A program made the translations under genes and the position numbers. Below the pieces are notes generated by a model. That model did no database searches, was not told the DNA's origin, and saw only the letters and a program-made list of their open reading frames with translations. From Tubiluchus corallicola (taxonomy: Eukaryota; Priapulida; Priapulimorpha; Priapulimorphida; Tubiluchidae): DNA of 64,000 bases. Location: contig JAQGDQ010000001.1 in NCBI GenBank assembly GCA_030141605.1, positions 1,426,001-1,490,000 of the forward strand, in the 5' to 3' direction. Positions within the stretch are counted from its first letter, which is position 1; each line of letters opens with the position of its first letter. Positions 14,601 to 26,700 of this stretch are shown one piece after another.

Positions 14601-15442
14601 CAAATTTAAACTTATTAAAATTTTTCTCCACAAAAAAACACATATAAACACAGGTATATAACAAGGGCCTACAATCCCTTTGTTTCTATTGGAAGAACTG
14701 CAAATTGCATTAAGTTAACTATTCTACAAAAAAAACGGCTACTACCTTTACAGTTGGGAATGCATGTACTTTGTAAGACCGACATGTTTCAATGTTTCTA
14801 GAATCTGCACAGTTGACAACAGCGATGTTGATCACATCATGCCAACCTAAAGAAAAACGTAAAATAAAAAGCAAAAAGAAAAATGCATAAAACATCTACA
14901 TTACCGGCAACGATTTAGACTTATTTAGTCATCACTGTACCATAGCTGCATGCCCTCTTGAAAGGTTTCAAAAGAAATGTTAGTAAACTAATGAGTATTG
15001 ATCTACAGTTTAAGGAACTTAACATTGGTCACATTTTTCAAGAGCATAATTATAACTATTTAAAATCACTTAATTAGACTGTTTACTACTTTCATTTAAT
15101 TAAAACTTAGCCACTTACCAGTCCGTGTCCTCATACACTGGCAAAACTAAGTGATTAACAATTTGAGATTAAAGCAAAAATAACTGTCATACCTGCCACT
15201 TCAATTGACAGCTTTTTCCAAGTAGGAGCGAATCGCTGACAATGCCCACACCAGCTGGAATAAAACTGCACAATCCAAGCAGTAGATTTACCATGTAGAG
15301 TTCGTTTTATAGTTTCATTTGTTAGCTGAACAACTGGGTCAGTTTCTGCATATAATGACTCTACTTTTTCACAAAAAACACATTTATGTAATGAAGAAAC
15401 TATTAATAAACATTCGAGTAAAAGTCTGTAACATATGGCCAT
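5700..15442 (-). CDS. QSOX: Quiescin sulfhydryl oxidase, copy A (667 aa, 10 exons)
   Basis: QSOX is an FAD-dependent enzyme of the Golgi and extracellular space that oxidises thiols to disulfides and passes electrons to oxygen. Exons, 5' to 3': 15193-15442, 14746-14846, 13379-13539, 13061-13157, 11973-12124, 11550-11687, 9916-10057, 9266-9379, 6960-7104, 5700-6403. They total 2004 bp with all phases consistent and no internal stop. Seen in the product: a hydrophobic N-terminal signal peptide; a thioredoxin domain with WCGHC (Cys65, Cys68); a second redox-inactive thioredoxin-like region; a helical region; then the ERV/ALR domain, starting at WIGC near residue 397 and including the flavin-proximal CREC (Cys456-Cys459), the family signature [10 protein letters not shown] and a third CPKC pair (516-519). 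A membrane span lies near 628-653, followed by a basic RRRHK tail. The domain order is that of animal QSOX. A loop of about 70 residues before the membrane span is absent from copy B. Confidence 0.95.
8109..8366 (-). mobile_element. Ty3/gypsy-like pol fragment (RT/RNase H junction)
   Basis: An 85-codon open stretch in copy A intron 8 contains [18 protein letters not shown], which fits the start of the retroelement RNase H domain (DAS-x-x-GLGA-x-LLQ). It is followed by [17 protein letters not shown], resembling the usual YASR-x-L-x-x-x-E-x-RY segment. No protease, integrase or LTR was seen nearby, so it is an isolated fossil on the host gene's strand. Confidence 0.7.
11025..11530. repeat. Imperfect direct repeat in QSOX A intron 6
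   Basis: Two blocks about 390 bp apart share the order GTTATTCATAAG, a TTA(C/A)CATGC block, TTTC(G/A)GGGCTTAA and CATGGC, near 11025-11130 and 11425-11520. The interval is less AT-rich than its surroundings. It may be an inserted element with direct terminal repeats or a diverged tandem duplication. No coding content was recognised. Confidence 0.4.
14058..14110. repeat. AGC/AGT trinucleotide repeat in QSOX A intron 2
   Basis: A mixed run of GTA, GCA and CAG triplets lies between exons 2 and 3 of copy A. It is not in a coding exon. Confidence 0.85.
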
Positions 15443-15584
15443 AGCGTTGATGGAAACAACTGTTGGGCACCGTTTACCGCACTACCCTATATACCGCACA
15501 ATACGGTATTTGGCCCAATTTAGTCCCAGCCGCGCGCAATATGGTCGAGCAAGTTTTCATCCACGCCATATTACCATACGGCCA

Positions 15585-16140
15585 CTCGTAAAATATAAGA
15601 GTGATAGAAGCTATTCGATCAAGCTCATTGTAAGCTCATACTTCGTATCTAAATATCTGCCTAGCTTGTTCTTGAATTCACTTTTCACTGAAGGAGCTTT
15701 ATGAATATCAAGCGGGAGTGAATTCCATTCTCTAACCACTCTTTCCATGAAAAAATATTTTCTACAGTGCAATCTCTGGCTCTATGCTTATAAATTTTAA
15801 GAAAGTGCCCTTTGGTTCTGCCTTCATTTGCCAGTGTAAAAATTTTTCTTTGTTCTTCTATGCCACCTAACACATGCATAATTTTATATGTTTGTAACAA
15901 GTCTCCTCAACTCTAAGGTTGTAATTAAGTGAACATTCTCTAAGCCTGTCTTGATAATGACATTTTCTCCATACTTTCAATCAAGCTGGTCACCATACGC
16001 TGCAGGCCCTCTAGAAGCTTAACGTGTTTTCTATAGTAGTGAGGATTCCATGCTTGTAAACAATATTCTAATCTGGGTCTTACTAAGCCTTTGTACAATT
16101 TCATTATTGTCGTCGCTTGATACAAACTGTCTCCTTATCA
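15585..16140 (-). mobile_element. CR1/L2-like LINE, 3' part of the RT ORF (decayed)
   Basis: Reading the minus strand from 16140, the translation shows KLYKGLVRPRLEYCLQAWNP, which matches the thumb region after the RT domain in CR1/jockey-type LINEs (LVRP-x-LEY-x-x-x-W-x-P). Then come LEGLQRMVTSLIE, a TYKIMHVLGG-like block and a terminal FKNKLGRYLDTKY-type segment near 15650. Stops and frameshifts break the frame at least twice. It ends only about 150 bp upstream of the copy A start codon. Confidence 0.75.
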
Positions 16141-16524
16141 TTCTTAGGGTTTCACCACTTCAGCACACTGGTTTGCAGATTTAAAGTCATCAGTTACTAT
16201 TATCACACTACAAATGCCAATTCTGCTCTATTCATGTAATACACCTTTACCTACATAATACATCATTATAATTGTGGCAACTCAGCGAGCAAGCATTTAG
16301 TAAAAAGGCACACTTTTTTATAAAATGAAACTTTCACATAATTTTTAAAAATATGTCAAAATTTATCAATGTTTAAAAAGCATTAAATTCCACTTTCCAT
16401 ATGTGCCCCTATATATCGCATTCATCATCGTCATCATCATTATCATCTTCATCCAATGAATCGTACGTCCAGAGACATGATTTTGTTCACCTCTACATGC
16501 CAGAACTCCCTACTCGCTGCATCT

Positions 16525-16622
16525 GTATGTATGTATGTATGTATGTATGTATGTATGTATGTATGTATGTATGTATGTATGTATGTATGTATGTATGTAT
16601 GTATGTATGTATGTATGTATAT
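16525..16622. repeat. (ATGT)n microsatellite
   Basis: About 24 uninterrupted tetranucleotide units. It creates apparent open frames on both strands (Met-Tyr-Val-Cys and His-Thr-Tyr-Ile periodicity) that are not genes. Confidence 0.98.
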
Positions 16623-17039
16623 ATCGCATTGGTTGATTTGGCTCTCCGCAAATGTAACTCAAGCGTAGTAGTATAATGTGGCCCATGAGGTGGTTCGGTA
16701 AATACTGCCCAACAACAGCCCTTTGATACGATGACAATCTACCCTCAACGAGGTACCACAGATTTAGATTGCTGCCTCAGAGAGGATTGCTAGGTTGACT
16801 GGCTGAGTAAGCAAAAAGTGACACAACAATGGGCACCATGTTATCGGGCAAACTACAGCTTTCTGCTAAATTGCTGATCAGTGCTTATGCGTAGATGTGA
16901 AATTTGCATTAATTTTTATTATGTGTGCAATGTGTATGAATTTGTGTCCAAATTAAAAAGCTAGTTAGAAGTGCAAAACTCCTGCATGGTCTATAAACGT
17001 CCAAATTTGGCAAAAAGTATCAACAAGGTCTTTTTACAG

Positions 17040-17495
17040 GTAACAACGTCCTACATCTTCATACGATATTACTGTATTCTTATCGTTGGACTGTTACCGC
17101 AGATTGCATGAATGGAGTGTGGCGTAATTTAGGGGCGGAGTGTGTGACAAAAGTAGAACAGGTGGAGTTGATTCTGCAAATGAAAATCTAGACGCTGCAA
17201 ATTGCAATGGAAGTGCTGGAGTTTCATGCTGAAGAACTGACTATTGAAGAGTTACAGGAATTACACGAACAACAAATTATTTCGCAAGATGGCGACGACT
17301 GAGCCACTGAGCAAATTAATCACAATGCATCTGTACGTAGCTTTTTTAAAAACACGTTGATACTGGTCTTTATATTTTATGTGAAAATCGCAGTGACCTA
17401 GAACGGAGCAATACAATACTATGAAGAAGTGTTAGCCGAAAAAAGACAAAATTTAAACAACCAACAATGGATTATTTTTATAACAGGCAAATAAG
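17040..17495 (+). pseudogene. Pogo/Tigger-family transposase C-terminal fossil
   Basis: The plus strand carries MNGVWRNLGAE (from 17108), a stop-interrupted segment, then MEVLEFHAEELTIEELQEL (from 17207) running to a stop at 17302. Near 17400-17490 another frame reads QYYEEVLAEKRQNLN. In Tigger/jerky-type DDE transposases the C-terminus has a W-x-x-L block, an E-ELT-x-EEL-x-EL block and a Y-x-E-x-x-x-x-K tail in this order. The match is by motif order, not alignment. Frames are broken and no upstream catalytic domain was seen. Confidence 0.6.
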
Positions 17496-20046
17496 AAAAG
17501 GAAGAAGAGGGAAAATGACTGAAGGGTAGGAGATTAGGTTTCAGATTTAAGTTTTATCAACAACATTTTGTTTATATAGTACACCTGTAGCATTTTAATT
17601 AAAAAACTGCTATAGAACTGTAAGCAATAAGTCACAATTATACAGTGTTTAGTTTATGAGCCAAACGTTATATATTTTTCTCTTGCGAGATAACTGAATC
17701 TTTTAACATGGCCATGCTAAGTAATTTTCGCTTGAACGCATTAGCGTCATTAACTGAGGACTTACTGTATTTACTAATTTTGTCACGATAGTCATCAGCA
17801 ATATAAATTAAAAATGCTAATTTGTAACTAATTAATTATCTGCTAGCGTAAAACTGGTCTAATACGGGAGCGAGATAACAAAACAATTAGATTAAAATTG
17901 CAAAAGAATTTCGATAAAAATGGCTGCAATAATATTATTAAAATTTATTACAGTTGTAATTGTGTGGATTAATTTATATATTTGACGGCTACTAGAAGGC
18001 CTCTATTATTGCAATCAGACAGAAACAAAAAAGTTATTTTAAATTTCTCTTCAAATGAAACATACGCCTTTTAAAATACATGTTGGCAAGTTGCCAAGCT
18101 GCAGTTGTCCAACAACAAGGTGCTCTTGAGAGTCATACGTGTATTGTTCTATACACGAAAACGCTTCATCTATACCTGTGTGAAATTGTGAACTTTTTGT
18201 GATCTATGTTGCATATCGAACCACAAATATTTACATGTATCAATGACAACGTATCAGTGATTAGTTTACATTTATGCAGTACGAAATAAGGCGTTATCAT
18301 TTAACTATCGGCATATTTAGCCAAAAATAATTAATTATACGTGCAATTTACATGCAAGTATAATCAGTAAACTGTTTAATGTTCAATTTCTATTTATAAT
18401 AATTATTGTAGTGTGGCTTGAGTTTCTAGGTACCTTCTGTTATGTTCATCATAAAAGAAACCAGTAAACAATAAAGCAGTCTATAGAGTAAACAGAACAT
18501 TGCATTGCACTGCTTCATTCGTCCAACTCACAAGTTGCCAGTAGAGCAATACAACAATAACTGCCTGTTCGTTCCTACATAACATAATTATATTGAAACT
18601 CAAATGGCAAGAGATCATGAAACTGTAAATGAACGATCATCATTGTTAAAGAATGAAGTTATTTTTGTTGTTAACTTAATGACAAATGCGGCTATTATTT
18701 ATATCTTAATATAATTTTAATATTTGTGTGATTACTTCTCATAGTTTTCATCAACCGCTGCAACGTATGGGAACATACTAAGCTTTCGTCTATTTTCTCA
18801 CAAACATCAGACTTATCTGTAACAGGCACTGAGCCTAATACACATCAGTGAACACCAAGAAATTTTTTCATTAAAGTTTATAATTCAATAAAGTCAATAA
18901 AGACACTGTAAACTGGTGATTATTTATAGTGGGTTTTAAATCATTAGTCAGCAAAATATTCTAAAGGCTCAGCGACACTTCTAGGAAAATTTATAATGGT
19001 GAAATTTTGTAACCCATTTTCACATACGGGTGCGTGAGAGTATCCCTCAGTGTGACTTAGTGTAATATAGAAAGACCTAAATGTTCACAAATACAGACCT
19101 TGACGTGCCTTTAGCTAATAGACAACGTCACAGAAAAAACTCGTAGACAACGTTAGTTTTCATGCTTTCAGATCTGTGGGTTGACATGTTGACACAATAC
19201 ACATGAAAGCAGAAAAATCTATAGTGGATTAACTATTGAAGTAATTTCACTCCATTTTGATAAACAAAAGCTCAAATTATTTATTACTTGATGTACTTGA
19301 GGTCAAATGATGTTTTTAGGATCACCTGGCATGTGCCCCTTTTTTTTAGTTCTGATTTTTCTTGGCAACAAGTATAATAAATAGTAAAACAGTTTTTCAT
19401 ACATACATTTTTCCACTGATATAATTTATATAATAACAAAAATCAAGCTACAAAATAGAAATGTCATAATACTGGATTCTATTGCAAGGACAATAATAAT
19501 TATAATTTCTCTACGAAAATACTACCAAAAGACAAAAGTATCAAACATTTTCCACAAGGTATGCAAATAGGATAATAAATGCTCTCAAGAACTACTTTGT
19601 GCAAACAAAAGCCTTTCAGTTCCACTTAAGCAAGAATAGTTTTCTTATCATTCCAAAGTTGCGTAGCTTTTAACTCAACTTGCTAATGTACCAGTAAAAT
19701 GAACACTAAATCTATACTAATAACTATTAAACAATGATCAAATTTCACTTCCTCCTGATAACAAGGTATTAAAAAGATCTGATAGTATCAACAATAAAAT
19801 CTGCACAAGCTGTAAAAAATTATACATGCAAATACACTATAATATACAGTTAATGCATTTTCAAGTTTTTAACATCTTTGCTGCTTCCAAAACTGTGATA
19901 TCGGCAATCATTCAAATCACTCCACTTTGATATGAAAAAGTGGAAGATAAAGCTTTCTTTTGAAACATTAAAAACAGCAATAACTTTTGAGAGACTATTT
20001 CAAGCTACAAATATTACTTTAAAATCAATGCGGTTTTGCTTCTGTT

Positions 20047-20164
20047 TATCAATATAGCTTTTAAAGAATATGATATGTTCGTACAACAGAGATTCTAAAA
20101 AGGTATATCAACATAGCTTTTAAAGAATATGATATGTTCGTACAACGGAGATTCTAAAAAGATT
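20047..20164. repeat. 59 bp tandem duplication
   Basis: Two adjacent copies (20047-20105 and 20106-20164) differ at only a few positions and share GCTTTTAAAGAATATGATAT and GTTCGTACAAC. They lie about 350 bp past the QSOX B stop. The low divergence indicates a recent slip or duplication. Confidence 0.9.
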
Positions 20165-20510
20165 AAAAAACACATAGGAAACATAGTAGATGTACATAAA
20201 AACACCTCCTAGCCGCCAACAAGTAATCAAGAAAATTAAACCTTTATAGAACTGTGACTAAAGGCCACTATAAAGGTACATCAGGTATAATCATGATTCA
20301 CATCAGACCTAATTACTAGAAATCAATCAAATAAAACAACTTTTACCCGTTATTTTTGATCACACAAAATAGAATCTCACTAAAATCAGATCATAGTAAA
20401 TAGTATACCAACATATTAAATGAAATACCACTACTATTTCATGCATTAAATTTGCCATGAACTTTATATTTAGGTCAATCGAGTACAGAAAAAAAAAGAG
20501 TATAATTGCC

Positions 20511-23500
20511 CTAATGCAAAACAAGAATATACAAACACAAATATATGGTAAATACAAACACACATAAACTCACAACAATATTGGTTATTCCCCATACACC
20601 TGATTTAGGTGGTTCAGTTATGCGTTCTTGTCTGTTTATGTTGTCAAAGTGAATGCCATCACCATAGAATGAAAGCAAAAAATTAAAGACTTCTAACTTA
20701 TTCCAACTATTGGAAAAGCTCGAATTCATACACCTAAGACAAAATTCTGCTGTGGGAAATTGTACTTTGGGAAACTGTGGATCTTCACTAACATCACCAG
20801 CTAAACGTTTGTTAACTTTGTTATGACCTTGCCACAACCAAAGCACTGCATCTTCTGTACTGTTTACATACGTTCCTATATCCACAGCCATTTTCTCAAA
20901 ATTTTCTCTACATTCTTGACAGCCAAATAAAGACGTTACAAATGAACGTATGCCAAACAGCACTTCTTTTGGATCAATATCTTGGCCTGCAAAAAGAAAT
21001 ATGTGTTAACTATTCACTGTTATTACAAATACTTTGTAGTAAAATGCCACAAAAAAGAGAATGCCTTCCCATTTGAGAAAGACATTCAATTTTTAGGTGA
21101 ACAGTGACAAGTTAAGCAATATTCAAATAAAAAAACTATTTTGTATACACGAAATAGCTGGTTAAAATTAAATTTGCAGACCTGAAACGACAGTACTCAT
21201 CACTATTATTATTACTACCTTTTACCATGTATTTTGACTATCAAAATCAGTTTTACTTTACATAAAAAACAAATAAATAAAGACAATTATAATTACAATT
21301 TTTTACCAACATTAAAAATTCATCAAGTCAGATTTAAGGGATAGACAAATACGCATGCTGTTATACATATATGCAAGGTAAATGCATTTGTCAATATGTG
21401 ATGTTTCAGACTTTGCAAAATGTGTCTCATTAAGGTTTTTATGCACGTGATGCAGAATTTTCTAAAACTGGCTATTAAATTAAAAATGTGCAGTTCTGGA
21501 CTTATTACAACTTGACAGTGGTTCTACTTTTCACAAAAAATTGAAGAAAAAGAAAAATTTGGGAGAATTAAATAGCCAAATAGCTAATGTTAACTGTGCG
21601 AGCTTGGCGACCAAAGTAAAGTGATGCCAAACCTGATCAGTGAATGGATGTTGTTTGAAGGGGTTTACTGCCACACTGCCCCGAGTATCATTGAGGGATA
21701 ACATATATACATCCAAATATGGTTGAGGCACCTCTGCTAGTTCAGTGCCTCATCTTAGAGAATTATCCTTGATAGCAAGATAAATCCTGTTCCCATCGCA
21801 ACCACTACTTCCTTTTCTTCTGCTGTACTGTACCAAAGTGTATAACTAGCTAATTTATTCTTAATATTCACTGCAAGATGTCTCTAGCAATTTAGTCAGA
21901 TTTATGGCTGAGGACACTAAAAAAACAAACCTCTGGCATTAGTTTTGTAAGCTCCTACAGTAAGTGTATGGAATGTAACCCAGAGTCCACAAGGGTAACC
22001 TCTATAATGAGGTTGACTGCCACTGCATCCAATCCACTCAATATCTGTTGGCAAATCCCACTAGAAGTTTACAAAGGAAATTAATTAATTATTTGACCAC
22101 TTCACATAAACTTTTGTGACCTTAAACTGGCTTAAAATGATAAAACATTGTTTAGTGCAGTAATGTCTAACAGTGCTGTGAAAATGATGAGAACACAGTT
22201 TTATATATTGTGGTTTATTTCAAATAGATTAAGCTTTTTATTTGGTAAAAGCAGAACTATGAATCATTTTTGTTGTACTTTTGGATTTCTACATTCATTA
22301 TTTTCAAACAGCTTCTTTGAAAATTCAATAACAAGTAGCGAAAGACTGTTGCCTAACTTTCATTTCCATTACAATTTGCCAGACAAGCATTTACAAAAAT
22401 GAAAGAAAACATTAACTGTTATAATTGATTTGAGACTTACTAACACACTTGAGTGGCACATTTATACACTAAAAAAACTGAGAATGCCTGAAACTATTAG
22501 GCTTGAATAAGTATCAAGTGCAGGAAGTCTCACAGTCAAGCAAAAGTGCCAAACACATTTGAAGACTTGATGGGTCTATATAAAAATAAAACTAATAAAC
22601 CATTTGACTTACGTACAAGTGACGATCATTAAGTATTCAGTGAAAAGCAATTTTGATGCATTTTCGTGCACTTATTCTCCTGATGTAAAAATATTATTTT
22701 GTAGCAATATGCTATATTTCCCAAGATGACCCATTTTAGCATGCTCAAGCGAACATTTACTGTTATTGGCCACCCACACGGTCATTCAAAGCACTGTCAT
22801 TCTCGAGTTCGTTAGTTTTGAAGGATTGTCTGGACTCCGAGAATAACAATGAAATTTGAATGTCATTCAAGTTTGATGATATCAAGCTGGTCTTAATTTT
22901 CATCAGTGTCGGTCATCACTCTGGGAATGAGCAGCCAATAATAATGCACACTGGCGACTCAGCTAGAACAGCTGATTTATAGTAGTGCATAAATGGCACA
23001 CTGTCACTAAAAAGAATGAATGATTAACAAAAAGCGACAGCATAAATTATATTTTGGAAGTGCATGCAAATTTTATAGACTTGTACAGGGCTCATACATG
23101 TACAAGAGCTCATACGTGTACAAGAGCTTATACTCGAACTGCGGCGAATAACCTGAAAAGGCAGAAGCTATGGTACCTTGACAACCTACTCTTTTACTTT
23201 ATTGAGAAGTGAAAATTTGTCCAGAGGTGAACATACTTGGTGTTATCTGAATATAGTTTAAAAATTCATTTACCCTTCTACCTTTAATTCCCCCAAAAAT
23301 TTGATAACTTTTTGTTTTGTTTCTTTGCCAAAGTGCTTTTTTATTTGCAGCAAATGCTTAAACAAATCTCGTTTTCATGCAAACCATTTTGGCATTGCTT
23401 CAGAAATGAAGTGAAGTTAGAGACACCCCCTTAAACAAATACATTTTGCAAAGATATTGTCAATGAAAACTGATCGTGTAGACAGAGCTCAGTGTTTTGA

Positions 23501-23708
23501 ATGTCATTCCTTAGAAGGACTGTGTGGACTTGGTATTAGTAACTGGATGATAAAAACTAAGGTTTACTTATATATTTGTTACACCCCTTTGAACAATAAC
23601 GTAAATGTAATTAGAAATAACCTAGTGCTAAAAAGATGTTGACAAAATTTCAGTAAGATGTGTTGGAAACAAATTTGTTAACATCCACACACACACAGAC
23701 ATGCACGC

Positions 23709-23739
<31 letters not shown>

Positions 23740-26700
23740 TTCTACATTTGTGAAATAAACCTACAAATGCACAAATTCAATGATTGTGGCACAGCAACTT
23801 TGGGTTTTTTCCATCATTGTACATAATCCAAATGCAACATGTGCCAACCAATGGTTCCTGTAATGATTTACTAATGAAAAAATACAACTCGTATTACCTC
23901 ATTTTTCAGGAATTCAGTTAACTTTTGCGGATTAAGCTCTTTATTTGCTTCTTGGAGCAACTTGTTCAGCTTTCTAAGAAAACCCAAAAGCAATGGTCGT
24001 CCAGGAAAATACTACAAAATACAGAAGCTAAAATGTCAAAGGCTATCAGATAAGGATAAATTTAATAGCAAGTAGATAAAAATTACAACAAAAATATACA
24101 CAATAAACCCATTTAGAGAAATATTTGTAATAAATAAAATTGGAAACATACAAGTGGACTTTAAATTTCAATAAGATAAGATAAGATAATATTTATTTTC
24201 ATCGGTATGATATAAACAGTACATATCTGTAGAAACATGAGCTTAAAGCTCGTAAACCGATATCAAACATAATGTATATGAGCGATAACATGGTAATAAT
24301 ATGTACTTCTAAAATGTTTTGGATGCTACCAGAGGTATTGGTACAAGAAAAATTAAAACTACATGAAGGCAGTAAAAAATTGAGACAGTTAAGAACTGAG
24401 ACAGTAAAAATTTTAGGCAGTAACATTTTCTAAAATTTACACAAAAAGCTATCTAGGTCAATAAAAAATTTTCTGCCAACATTTCAGCATTTATTTACAA
24501 CTTATCAATAATTGGGAAGTTCGCTGAATTTACAAATGGTACATTTACATGATACACCAGTCCATGAATTAATTAGACGTTTAAATTCCCAAAGATTTTC
24601 GGCCATTTGGAGACAGTTTAGTAGTTCATTCCACAATGTGGCTCCATAATAGGAGAAACTTTTCTTGCCATATGTAACACCATCATATGTAGGGTGTTCT
24701 GCAGTGTTCATTTTTCTGAGGAAGTAGCGATTTTGCTTTTGTTCCTCTATCAGTCCATAAAGATAGGACGGGCAGTTTTTGGACAAGATCTTGAATACTT
24801 CGATAGCAATGAGACGTTGTCTCTGAAGTTGAAGAGACACAGAATTGTCTTTTAACAATAGATTTTCGTAGGTACTTTCGTAGGAAATCATTATAAACTA
24901 GACGGAGCACTCTGAAATTCAAATGCTCTAACTTCTGGCTGTTTGATTCACTACAGAAGTGCCAGATTACAGGGCAGAAATTCAAATTCGACTTGACAAA
25001 CGAAAAGTAGATGAGTTTTCGACATTCTACCGACATGTAGATTGACCAATACGGCGTAGAACATTAATCTGTTTCGCTGCTTTTTTGCACAGGGCTGAAA
25101 TATGCGAATCAAAGTTCAGGCGAGTCTATATTTACACCAAGACGTTTCACCTCACCCGTACATTCAATATCCGCTCCTTTGATGTTGAAAGTAGGTTTCA
25201 GGTCTTGTGTAATTTTGCATCAAAATTTTCAGTGTCTTTCAAGTTTTCTCTAATTTTCAGTACACTTAGATGATTCTGAATCTCATCCTCAGAAAGTTCT
25301 CTACCAATGTCCTTTGCTACTTTAGACAAATGATCATTGAACAAATCACAGACTGACTTAGGGTCAGATACGACAGAATCATTTTCCAGGAGGCAAATAT
25401 CTTGCCCAGATTTTGAATTTTTACTCAAGAAAGTCCTTTGATTTCGGCCCCCTGGCACACCTTTCAATAAAATCGTTTGTAATGGCCTCTCTTTTCAAGG
25501 CAGTGACCTTGTTTCGTTGAACATAAACATATTTGTTCCAATCTCGTTTAGTTCTTTGTCTTTCCCAAATGCGTTTCAGATTGTTCTTGTACCTTTCTTA
25601 ATTTCCCATTCGTGAATGGTGCCTCAGCCGTTTCAGTTTTCTTTCCTTGACTGGAATGTGCTGGTTCACAATGTCAGTTAGCAACTTGATGGCCATCCAG
25701 CATGCATCATCTATATCATCAAATATTTATGCAACATGGAAAGGGACAGATATGACTTCATGGACCAGTTCATCCTGATCAAGGTTTTTGTAGCACCTGT
25801 ATTTGGCTGTTCCATTTGGCTTCGGTTTCAAGTGAGTTTTCATTACACTGAAAACCTGCTTGTGGACATCGCTTAATCCAGTATCACAGACAAGAGTTTT
25901 GGTAAAAGAGTTTGGTCTGTTGGTTAATACTAAGTCAACAAGAGATGGTTCAAAACGTTTGGTAAAACAGGTGGGTTCTTTGACTAGAATAGTGAGATCA
26001 AAAATATCACAAAGTTCGACAAGGGGACCACTTTTTTCTGGTCTCAATAGATCGAAGTTAAAGTCCCTGATCAGTGCTATGTTATCGTAGAATGTTAATA
26101 CTTTGTCAAGAGATTTGGTCATATCAGTTGTGAAGTTTGTGTCACTAAGAGACGGAGGCTTATACGATCCTACAAGCAGCCACTTCTTGTCACCGAGTTG
26201 GAGTTCAATATTTACGGCTTCCACTTGTTCTGGCTCAGTCTCTTTCCTTCTTCTGTCGGGGATGTCTGACCTAACATAGGCCATAACCCACCCCCATCAC
26301 GGTTACGATCATTCCTGAACAATTGATAGCCATCAACTTTGAACTGGGCATCTAAGAAAGAATCGTCAAGCTTGGTCTCACCAATCACCAGTACATCTAC
26401 AAGTCTCTCATAGCATCTCAGTAGCTGTGATGTACTTAGTTTGCATACTGTTGATGTTGAGGTATGCAATTATCACATTCTTTGGGTATGCTTTACGCAG
26501 TAATTTTAATTCATCCAAATAATGTCCCTCATCTTCACGTTCTGGTTCACAATTAAAACATAGAAATTCAAGGGAGGCATCGGCAACATGAGCCTGGAAA
26601 GTTTCATTATCTATACAGATACATCTGCAGTGCAACCACATATCACATTTGTCACACTGGACTCCTTTCCGCACTCCTTTTCCACATATTCCACAGGGGC

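Larger units (their letters stand above)
15443..20510. other. Spacer between QSOX copies A and B
   Basis: This is the 5' flank of copy A and 3' flank of copy B. It holds a LINE 3' portion (15585-16140), an ATGT microsatellite (16525-16622), a Tigger transposase fossil (17040-17495) and a 59 bp tandem duplication (20047-20164). The first 180 bp upstream of the copy A ATG are relatively CpG-rich (runs such as CAGCCGCGCGC and palindrome-like ACCGCACAATACGGT), which would suit a promoter. Nothing gene-like was found in 17500-20040. Confidence 0.6.

Noticed and set aside
16401-16737. Open frames of 70-91 codons on both strands with Met-Tyr-Val-Cys or His-Thr-Tyr-Ile periodicity
   Set aside because: They are read-throughs of the (ATGT)n microsatellite.
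20360-20563. 67-codon frame overlapping the end of QSOX B in another frame, rich in hydrophobic residues
   Set aside because: It could suggest a frameshifted longer C-terminus, but the in-frame stop after the membrane span gives a coherent protein, and nothing in this frame resembles copy A's tail.
21531-21731. 66-codon minus-strand frame in QSOX B intron 9
   Set aside because: No domain and no splice consensus joining it to the gene. The direct exon 9 to exon 10 join is in frame without it.
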